This document shows positions 1 through 4,176 of a stretch of 6,221 nt of DNA, piece by piece. Below the pieces are notes generated by a model that ran no database searches, was not told where the DNA came from, and saw only the letters and a program-made list of their open reading frames with translations. Position 1 is the stretch's first letter. The number at the start of each line of letters is the position of its first letter. Source of the stretch: JADLEX01 sp964586775 (GTDB lineage: Bacteria; Lernaellota; Lernaellaia; JACKCT01); NCBI GenBank assembly GCA_964586775.1, contig CAZPJD010000173.1, positions 1-6,221 on the forward strand, in the 5' to 3' direction. Made by a program: the position numbers and the translations under genes.

Positions 1-290
1 TCACCCCCGGCAGGGTGACCCTCACCCCCGGCCCCTCTCCCGTCATCACGGGCGAGGGGGGAGGCCAGGACGTCGTCGGCGGTCAGGGCGAGCACGTCGT
101 CGAGGCGCAGCATGGTGCGGATGCCGCCCTGCGCCGACTCGGCGTGGGTGGGCCAGTCGCGCTCGCGGGCGATCTGGCGCATCCGCCGCCCCGACACCCC
201 CGCCAACAACCCCGCCTGCTCGCACGAGACCCACCGCTCGCAGGTGTCGAGCGCGAAGGGCGTAGACGGCATGGCGAGGTCCGCGATCAT
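1..290 (-). CDS. Mu A-like transposase, N-terminal DNA-binding domain (partial)
   Basis: Only the first 96 codons are inside the window; the frame is still open at position 3. The ATG at 290 overlaps the TGA of the preceding gene (ATGA), and GGAG lies six bases upstream, which fixes the start. Residues 20-69 run WVSCEQAGLLAGVS, then RRMRQIARERDWP, a small gap, and IRTMLRLDDVLAL. This follows the pattern of the winged-helix domain at the N-terminus of Mu-type transposases (WVS, then an AG-L-AGVS helix, then a conserved W, then a strand leading to a leucine-rich helix). In Mu this domain binds the internal enhancer/operator region. Position as last visible gene of an operon divergent from a phage repressor also fits a Mu A gene. 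Codons 77-96 coincide with a GC-rich hairpin repeat, so the protein may be broken or may carry a low-complexity insert just past this domain. The DDE catalytic core is not in the window. A stand-alone excisionase-like DNA-binding protein is the main alternative. Confidence 0.6.
   Translation of the reverse strand, partial: MIADLAMPSTPFALDTCERWVSCEQAGLLAGVSGRRMRQIARERDWPTHAESAQGGIRTMLRLDDVLALTADDVLASPLARDDGRGAGGEGHPAGG
22..59. repeat. GC-rich hairpin repeat inside the transposase frame
   Basis: CCCCTCTCCCGT (32-43) and ACGGGCGAGGGG (48-59) pair over 12 positions with one mismatch around a CATC loop. TCACCCCCGG precedes it at 22-31 and also occurs at 1-10. The CACCCCCGGCCCCTCTCCC core resembles a dispersed chromosomal repeat common in high-GC bacteria; that family link is from memory. 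On the minus strand it is read through in frame as a Gly/Arg-rich stretch. Confidence 0.55.
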
Positions 291-667
291 GCGGCGCTCC
301 GGCGCGAACGGCGGGAAAAATGGATCTGGTCGCGCGCCCAATCGCCCCAGTTGGCCCGACTGATGACCGAAAGCTCGCTCAGGCGGAAATGCTTGAGGAT
401 CTGCGCCGGGGTCGCGTCACGGTGTTCGGCGAGCCACTTTTGCGCGGCGCGGCGCAGGTCACTCTTGGCGGCAATGCCACCCATGGCGCGAAAACGCCGC
501 ACGAGCGACGCCTCGGTCAGGTCGAGGCGCGAGGCCGCGCGGAGCGCTCGAATTTCTTTCAAGGCGGCGACGCCGCCGATGCGCCGCGTGACGAGATCGG
601 AAAGGGCCGACTCGACGCGTGCGTGCTCGCGGGCCTCATCGGCGATGACGGCGGCGAGTGTGCTCAT
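287..667 (-). CDS. Unrecognised basic phage early protein
   Basis: This encodes 126 residues. The ATG at 667 overlaps the TGA of the upstream gene and the TGA at 287 overlaps the ATG of the transposase, so the start is fixed by both junctions. I do not recognise the family. It is rich in Arg and Ala and appears all-helical, with no signal peptide, membrane segment or cysteine cluster. Residues about 52-100 (from SRLDLTEASLVRRF to ILKHFRLSELSV) contain two stretches that could form small helix-turn-helix units, including TPAQILKHFRLSELSVIS. The tail RRSRRSAA is strongly basic. Location directly before the transposase suggests an early DNA-binding or replication/transposition accessory role, but that is inference from neighbours only. 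Confidence 0.75.
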   Translation of the reverse strand: MSTLAAVIADEAREHARVESALSDLVTRRIGGVAALKEIRALRAASRLDLTEASLVRRFRAMGGIAAKSDLRRAAQKWLAEHRDATPAQILKHFRLSELSVISRANWGDWARDQIHFSRRSRRSAA

Positions 668-972
668 GCCGCCCTCCGGAAGAGGCGCCCGGCGGGCAGA
701 TGCCGTGCGAGACGGGCGATGAACAGGCCGAACTCGGCGCGGCCCGTCGGGGTGTGCTCCGGCTCGTCGCTCATCGAGTGGTAGTCGGGGCAGGAATCCA
801 CCTGCCGCCCGAGAACCGTGTAGAGGGCGTAGTCCTTGACCGACCCGGTCACAGGCCGCTGCCAACGCCCGGCGGCGCATCGCACCCGCGCCTCCACCTG
901 GCCCGCCTTGCACGGGTGCGTTTTGCGCCACGCGGTCTTGCAGTGCGCGCAGTTGGCGCATGCGTTCATCAT
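664..972 (-). CDS. Small cysteine-rich, probably zinc-binding phage protein
   Basis: This encodes 102 residues. Two ATGs stand in tandem (972 and 969). The first is chosen because it forms an ATGA overlap with the upstream gene's TGA, as at the other junctions of the operon. Cysteines sit at C5, C8 and C11 (CxxCxxC), C21, C32 and C61, followed by PDY. The layout, a CxxC cluster, then C-AAGRW, then SCPDY, looks like a small treble-clef or zinc-ribbon fold with four to six ligands. No enzyme motif is visible. Small Cys-rich proteins of this layout occur among early genes of transposable phages, but I cannot name a family with certainty. A metal-dependent nucleic-acid or protein contact role is plausible. 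The last 30 residues (ARLARHLPAGRLFRRAA) are basic and without cysteine. Confidence 0.75.
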   Translation of the reverse strand: MMNACANCAHCKTAWRKTHPCKAGQVEARVRCAAGRWQRPVTGSVKDYALYTVLGRQVDSCPDYHSMSDEPEHTPTGRAEFGLFIARLARHLPAGRLFRRAA

Positions 973-1451
973 CGCGAACCCCCGTGAATGTTGCCGTGGG
1001 AAATGACCTGTCTCGCGGCGCGTTCGCGCTCGGCGAGGTGTTCCCGATCGAGCTGGACGCGGCCGATCTCGGCCAGAGCGCGGTCGCGCTCGGTCGCGAG
1101 CTCGATGCCGGTGGACTGCAAAAGACACTGGAGCGGATGCCAGTCGCCGAGGGTCATGCACAGGGCGACGAGGACATCGGCGGGGATGCGCACGCCGTTG
1201 GTCTTCGCCGTCCACGCGTTCAACGTGCTGACGTTCACGGTGCGACCGAGCAGGTGCGAGGCGATCTCGCACAGCGTCTCGCGGCTGTAATGGCTGGCGC
1301 GGATGGCGGCCGAGAGCGCCTCGTTCGCGGCGTCCATCCACGATCCGATCGCGCCGGTCGCGAAGGGCAGGTCGAACTGACCGGAAGACGCGGCGTGATC
1401 GCGACCACTCGAAAACTTTCGCGAAATCGAGATTGACCGGCGCGGGGCCAT
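969..1451 (-). CDS. Early operon regulator, Mu-like phage HTH-type protein
   Basis: This is the first gene of the leftward operon: 160 residues from the ATG at 1451, or 122 if translation begins at the ATG at 1337 (residue 39). Neither has a strong ribosome binding site; the longer form is preferred because residues 24-38 (QFDLPFATG and following) read as real protein. Residues 55-92 contain YSRETLCEIASHLLG, then TVNVSTLNAWTAK, then RIPADVL. This matches a pattern I recall from a small early-gene family in Mu-like prophages (SR-x-x-x-A-x-LLG, then LNAWTA, then R-PA), which looks like a helix-turn-helix. Residues 119-149 are a heptad-like charged helix (AEIGRVQLDREHLAERERAA), probably a coiled coil for dimerisation. 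The place directly opposite the repressor is that of Mu Ner, so a Cro/Ner-like function is possible but not shown. Confidence 0.75.
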   Translation of the reverse strand: MAPRRSISISRKFSSGRDHAASSGQFDLPFATGAIGSWMDAANEALSAAIRASHYSRETLCEIASHLLGRTVNVSTLNAWTAKTNGVRIPADVLVALCMTLGDWHPLQCLLQSTGIELATERDRALAEIGRVQLDREHLAERERAARQVISHGNIHGGSR

Positions 1452-1479
1452 CAGCGACAATCCGAATCGTGAAGGTGGC

Positions 1480-1513
1480 GGGGCGCCCCCGAACTCCCCA
1501 GTGGGGGCGCCCC
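1480..1513. repeat. GC hairpin in the early-operon leader
   Basis: GGGGCGCCCCC (1480-1490) and GGGGGCGCCCC (1503-1513) are perfect 11-bp inverted arms around a 12-base loop. Read from the right it begins GTAGGGGCG, like the repeats at 4081-4089 and 4168-4175, so it is probably another member of the same dispersed repeat type. It lies in the untranslated leader of the leftward early operon, about 30 bases ahead of the first gene. Confidence 0.7.
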
Positions 1514-1520
1514 TACGAAC

Positions 1521-1596
1521 TGCTCGAACGGAATGCGCGGCGTCGCCGCGCCCTGAAGCCTTTTTGCCGAGGTCTGTTTGGGGTTCCGTTCGAGCA
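1521..1596. repeat. 13-bp inverted repeat in the divergent control region
   Basis: TGCTCGAACGGAA (1521-1533) and TTCCGTTCGAGCA (1584-1596) are perfect inverted copies with 50 bases between. Both arms lie downstream of the predicted leftward transcription start, so the leader RNA could pair them. They could also be a second pair of protein-binding half sites. The 50-base interior holds a 7-bp GC hairpin (1535-1551). Confidence 0.6.
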
Positions 1597-1627
1597 TCGA
1601 TCCCTCTGGGGAAAGGGGATTGGTGCG

Positions 1628-1656
1628 ACTCTATGCCAAACGGCATGAGGAGTCAA
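1628..1656 (-). promoter_or_regulatory. Leftward early promoter
   Basis: On the minus strand a -35 box TTGACT (1656-1651) is followed after exactly 17 bases by TAGAGT (1633-1628), matching the consensus at 5 of 6 and 4 of 6 positions. Transcription would start near 1621 and run into the gene beginning at 1451. The spacer holds almost all of one operator palindrome, and the second operator lies just upstream of the -35 box, so a bound repressor would block polymerase. Confidence 0.65.
1633..1646. promoter_or_regulatory. Repressor operator, proximal copy
   Basis: ATGCCAAACGGCAT is a palindrome with 5-bp arms ATGCC/GGCAT. It lies between the -35 and -10 boxes of the leftward promoter, ending on the last base of the -10 box. 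It shares 13 of 14 bases with the copy at 1664-1677. It also contains two possible repressor start codons (1633, 1645), so binding could limit the repressor's own expression. Confidence 0.7.
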
Positions 1657-2409
1657 GGGGAAGATGCCAATCGGCATATTTCTCTTGGCGTGGGCGCTCG
1701 TTTGCTCGCGATCCGCGAACGGCTCGGCCTCGGGCAGTCGGCCCTTGCGGCCGTGCTGGGCGTCGACCAAGCGACAGTGTCGCGCTACGAGAAGGGTCTG
1801 CGCTCGCCGACCCTCGACGTCGTCATCGCGCTTGAACGGCAATGTGGCGTAAACTCGGCCTATCTGCTCACCGGCGCTGGCCCGGTTCTGAAATCCGATG
1901 AGCCGGAGGCGGATGAAGCGCCACCACGCACCGTGCAGATGCACTTTGTGAAGCCGTCGGGTCGGTGGTTTCACGAAGGCAACGTCGACGAAACGGCCTA
2001 TATCCCGCTGCCGATCGTGAGCGGATCGGTGGCGGCGGGTGCGCCGCGCGCCATCTCGGAGCATGAGGTCGAGGACTGGGTGCCCGCGATCTATCACCCG
2101 GAATGGAATCCACATCCGGAAAAGACGGTGTGTGTGCGGGTGCGCGGTGATTCGATGATGCCGACCGTCCCTGACGGGAGCCTGCTCGCCATTGACAGGG
2201 CCCAGCGCGAACCCGTCCGGCTGATAAGGCACATGGCAGCATTTCGTGCGGACGGAGGCGTGACAGTGAAGCGCCTGTTCCGGACGGACAAGGGCCTATG
2301 GATTGCCCGCCCCGATAACCCGGATTCTGCGGAGATCTACCAGTTCGACGACGAAGAAATCCGTCCGGCGATTATTGGCAAGGTGGTATGGTGGTGGGCA
2401 AAACAGTGA
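1633..2409 (+). CDS. Phage repressor, XRE helix-turn-helix plus S24 self-cleaving domain
   Basis: This encodes 258 residues. It is the CI/LexA-type repressor that would hold the divergent early operon silent until DNA damage. Residues about 20-67 are an XRE helix-turn-helix (ARLLAIRERLGLGQSALAAV, then VDQATVSRYEKGLRSPTLD). The C-terminal half is a peptidase S24 domain: the Ala135-Gly136 cleavage site in SVAAGAP, catalytic Ser174 in VRGDSMMPT, and Lys213 in GGVTVKRLF. The 38-residue site-to-Ser and 39-residue Ser-to-Lys spacings are normal for the family, so RecA-triggered self-cleavage (SOS induction) should work. The start is uncertain: ATG 1633 has AAGGGG 14 bases upstream, ATG 1645 would give 254 residues, and GTG 1690 would begin just ahead of the HTH; none has a well-placed binding site. 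Mu's own c repressor is not of this class, so the switch differs from Mu. Confidence 0.93.
   Translation: MPNGMRSQGEDANRHISLGVGARLLAIRERLGLGQSALAAVLGVDQATVSRYEKGLRSPTLDVVIALERQCGVNSAYLLTGAGPVLKSDEPEADEAPPRTVQMHFVKPSGRWFHEGNVDETAYIPLPIVSGSVAAGAPRAISEHEVEDWVPAIYHPEWNPHPEKTVCVRVRGDSMMPTVPDGSLLAIDRAQREPVRLIRHMAAFRADGGVTVKRLFRTDKGLWIARPDNPDSAEIYQFDDEEIRPAIIGKVVWWWAKQ
1664..1677. promoter_or_regulatory. Repressor operator, distal copy
   Basis: ATGCCAATCGGCAT has the same arms as the proximal operator. The centres are 31 bp apart, about three helical turns, so two repressor dimers would sit on the same face of DNA and could bind cooperatively. It lies 8 bp upstream of the -35 box of the leftward promoter. 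Confidence 0.7.
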
Positions 2410-3029
2410 CGCCAGCAGGGCAGAAAACACCAGTCGCAGTAGGCTGTCTCGTCATTTTGGGCTTGTGCGCGTTCGTCTATTTTGAGTTCTGTGGCGAGGA
2501 AAAAATAGAAGGCGCTTCTCCCTTCAAAATCACGGAATACGATCGGGCGGATTTCGCCACGAGGCGCCGCGCGATGGCGTGGGTAAGCGTGCCCCCAACG
2601 ATTACTGACGCAGAGCTTCTGCCCACCGTGCGGGCCGCGATGCGGGAGGTGCTGAAGAGACGGCATGTCGACGTAGCAGCAATCTGGCTACACCCCGAAG
2701 AGATTCCTGCTGGAGTGGGGGTTGTCCTCGCAAAGGCCGACTATGCCCGCGACGCGAAAGGCTGGTCTGGCGAGGAGGCGTGGACGTGGAATGTTGAAGC
2801 AGTCGGGCCAGGGGTGCTGCCGCTGAATACAGAAGACCTTAACATCGTACGGGAATGGTACCTGCGAATGCCCGAATATAGGCTGCCGGATGGCCAGATA
2901 AAAGAAAAGGCTCTTCGAGCCGCCGTCGCGGCAGCCCTTGAAGTTCCGGAGTCGGACGTCAGAGCGGCAATTTCAACGCGCGGCCGATGGATCACCACTG
3001 AATCACTAAATATGCAGGGAGTGCCGTGA
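2388..3029 (+). CDS. Membrane-anchored protein of unknown function
   Basis: This encodes 213 residues from ATG 2388, overlapping the repressor end by 22 bases. GTG 2394 (211 residues) has the better spacing to AAGGTGG at 2380-2386 and may be the true start. Residues about 15-34 (TPVAVGCLVILGLCAFVYFE) form one membrane segment after a short, lysine-containing N-terminus, so the remaining 175 or so residues are probably periplasmic. There is no good lipobox. Residues about 58-135 (from TRRRAMAWVSVP through LLPTVRAAMREVLKR to WLHPEEIPAG and VVLAKADYARD) resemble, from memory, the small DUF4875-type domain found after a membrane segment; I am not certain. Codon choice is less GC-biased than in its neighbours (AATACAGAAGACCTTAACAT near 2825), suggesting a separate origin. 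It ends in a GTGA overlap with the nuclease gene. Confidence 0.8.
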   Translation: MVVGKTVTPAGQKTPVAVGCLVILGLCAFVYFEFCGEEKIEGASPFKITEYDRADFATRRRAMAWVSVPPTITDAELLPTVRAAMREVLKRRHVDVAAIWLHPEEIPAGVGVVLAKADYARDAKGWSGEEAWTWNVEAVGPGVLPLNTEDLNIVREWYLRMPEYRLPDGQIKEKALRAAVAAALEVPESDVRAAISTRGRWITTESLNMQGVP

Positions 3030-3523
3030 ATCGGACCATTGGCGCCGCATGGATTGTCGCGCTGGTCACCGGGCTATTCGCGGTCGCGGCTGGGGCTGGT
3101 GAACCGTGGACCGGCCTTGTCGTCGGTGTTGCCGACGGGGACACGATCACGGTGAAAGGCGTTGCCGGCCCCGTCGTCATCCGGCTGCACGGCATCGACT
3201 GCCCCGAGAAACGACAGCCCTTCGGATCAAAAGCGAAGACGCTCACGAGCACGCTGGCGCACGGGAAAACCGTCACGGTCGGCCCCGTCACGAAGGACCG
3301 CTGGGGACGGCTCGTTGCGAGCGTTACGCTGGACGACGGGCGTGATCTCGGGCGCGAGCTCGTGCGCGACGGCATGGCGTGGTGGTATCGGCAGTATGCC
3401 CCAAACGACAATCAACTCCGCGATCTCGAACGCGCCGCGCGAGAGGCGAAGACGGGGCTGTGGGCCGATCCGTCGCCGGTCGAGCCGTGGGTCTGGCGAA
3501 AGACACATCGCGGTCGCCAATAA
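3026..3523 (+). CDS. Exported staphylococcal-nuclease-type (thermonuclease) nuclease
   Basis: This encodes 165 residues from GTG 3026, which overlaps the preceding TGA; AGGGAG lies four bases upstream. Residues 1-24 are a signal peptide with a hydrophobic core (GAAWIVALVTGLFAVAAGA) and an AGA cleavage site, so the enzyme should reach the periplasm or outside. The mature part is a complete SNase domain. D37-G38-D39-T40 match the calcium-binding DGDT, R53 in VIRLHGID matches Arg35, D58 matches Asp40, E61 in CPEKR matches Glu43, and R95 in DRWGR matches Arg87. The C-terminal half keeps the family pattern GRELVRDGMAWWYRQYAPND, then LRDLERAAREAKTGLWADP. It should be an active calcium-dependent nuclease cutting DNA and RNA. 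Its place behind the repressor suggests expression in the lysogen, perhaps as a nutritional or DNA-exclusion cargo gene. Confidence 0.93.
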   Translation: MNRTIGAAWIVALVTGLFAVAAGAGEPWTGLVVGVADGDTITVKGVAGPVVIRLHGIDCPEKRQPFGSKAKTLTSTLAHGKTVTVGPVTKDRWGRLVASVTLDDGRDLGRELVRDGMAWWYRQYAPNDNQLRDLERAAREAKTGLWADPSPVEPWVWRKTHRGRQ

Positions 3524-3540
3524 CCAAAAACCAACGACCC
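3524..3540. repeat. CCAAAAACCAACGACCC repeat between convergent genes
   Basis: The 19 bases between the nuclease stop (3523) and the gp10-like stop (3543) are almost filled by this sequence. Its last ten bases (CCAACGACCC, 3531-3540) are repeated inverted at 4058-4067 on the other side of the gp10-like gene. The ACCAAAAACCAA part matches the tandem copies at 4118-4145. No clear terminator hairpin is present here. Confidence 0.6.
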
Positions 3541-3542
3541 CG

Positions 3543-4046
3543 TCAGCGCGTCACGCGCGATCCCTTCAGGATCTTCACCAGCCCGTTCGCGACCTCGTCG
3601 CCGATCTCCTCGGCGATGACGGCGTTCGCCTCGTCGGCGACCTTGTCCCACGCCCGGTCCATGAAGGGGTTCGGCTTGATGCCGGGGTGCATGACGGAGC
3701 GCACGGTGACGTCGCCGGCGTTCACCGTGGTGCGCGTCGCGACGACGGAGAACGACGCGGTCGCATTCTTGCCCGGTTTGCCCTTGAAGCGCAGCGCCTT
3801 TTTGCTCTTCGGCTTGATCTTGTATTTGGCCTTCTTGGGGCCGTGCAGGCCCGTGCCCTCGTGCACATACAGGCCGTAATCGACGCTCGGTCCGACCGCG
3901 ACGGACAGGTCGCCGTCGCGCTGGACGATGATGCTGCGCGCAAGGTCCGTCGAGACCTTGGGGGCCTGCTCGTAGGCTTCGTTGCGCAGGAGTTCGCCGG
4001 CTTTGAGCAGGGCGCGTCGAGCGCGGGTTTTCAGGTCGGAGTTCAT
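3543..4046 (-). CDS. HK97 gp10-like head-tail connection protein
   Basis: This encodes 167 residues from ATG 4046; ATG 4055 would add three. Neither start has a strong ribosome binding site, probably because repeat DNA abuts the start. The sequence follows the HK97 gp10 family, a small protein of the head-tail interface in siphophages. An N-terminal helix (ALLKAGELLRNEAYEQAPK) precedes TDLARSIIV, then VAVGPSVDYGLYVHEGTG (residues 49-66), a lysine-rich stretch KKAKYKIKPKSKKALRFKGK, and the hallmark HPGIKPNPFMDRAW (120-133) with a closing helix. Length is normal for the family. It follows the portal gene on the same strand, as in many head operons, but 126 bases of repeat DNA separate them, so it may need its own promoter or depend on read-through. 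Confidence 0.88.
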   Translation of the reverse strand: MNSDLKTRARRALLKAGELLRNEAYEQAPKVSTDLARSIIVQRDGDLSVAVGPSVDYGLYVHEGTGLHGPKKAKYKIKPKSKKALRFKGKPGKNATASFSVVATRTTVNAGDVTVRSVMHPGIKPNPFMDRAWDKVADEANAVIAEEIGDEVANGLVKILKGSRVTR

Positions 4047-4057
4047 GGTGGACATCC

Positions 4058-4176
4058 GGGTCGTTGGTCGTTGGTCGTTGGTAGGGGCGCGATTCATCGC
4101 GCCCCGCGGCGAACCCGGACCAAAAACCAAAGACCAAAAACCAAAGACCGTGGGCGCGATGAATCGCGCCCCTACC
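4058..4176. repeat. Composite repeat island with facing 25-bp palindromic repeats
   Basis: In order this island holds three tandem GGTCGTT units (4059-4079); a 25-bp arm (4080-4104); two perfect 14-bp copies of GACCAAAAACCAAA (4118-4131, 4132-4145); and the exact inverted 25-bp arm (4152-4176). Each arm also folds on itself: GGGGCGCGA (4084-4092), a TTCA loop and TCGCGCCCC (4097-4105) make a 9-bp stem. Two facing palindromic units around a short spacer is the design of a BIME-type (paired REP) element. It fills the gap between portal and gp10-like genes, and the portal stop lies inside its right arm. Confidence 0.85.

Noticed and set aside
15..784. Plus-strand open frames opposite the early operon
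   Set aside because: They are Arg/Ala/Gly-rich antisense translations with no recognisable domain, while the minus strand carries coupled genes with sensible sequence.
1535..1565. GC hairpin followed by five Ts, looking like a terminator on the plus strand
   Set aside because: The T run is nine bases beyond the 7-bp stem, too far for an intrinsic terminator, and no plus-strand gene lies upstream.
1452..1646. N-terminal extension of the first early gene to ATG 1646 on the minus strand
   Set aside because: That ATG lies inside the operator and upstream of the predicted transcription start, and the added residues translate repeat and leader DNA.
1664..1852. Plus-strand 62-codon frame starting at ATG 1664 behind AGGGGAAG
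   Set aside because: Despite the good start signal it is out of frame with the repressor over its helix-turn-helix and its sequence is Ser/Arg-rich noise. It is kept only as part of the start-codon puzzle.
3412..4137. 241-codon minus-strand frame over the gp10-like gene
   Set aside because: It runs out of frame through the gp10-like gene and across repeats; the HPGIKPNPFMDRAW hallmark is in the other frame.
4059..4145. Possible CRISPR-like array
   Set aside because: The units are 7 and 14 bases long, directly adjacent, with no unique spacers.
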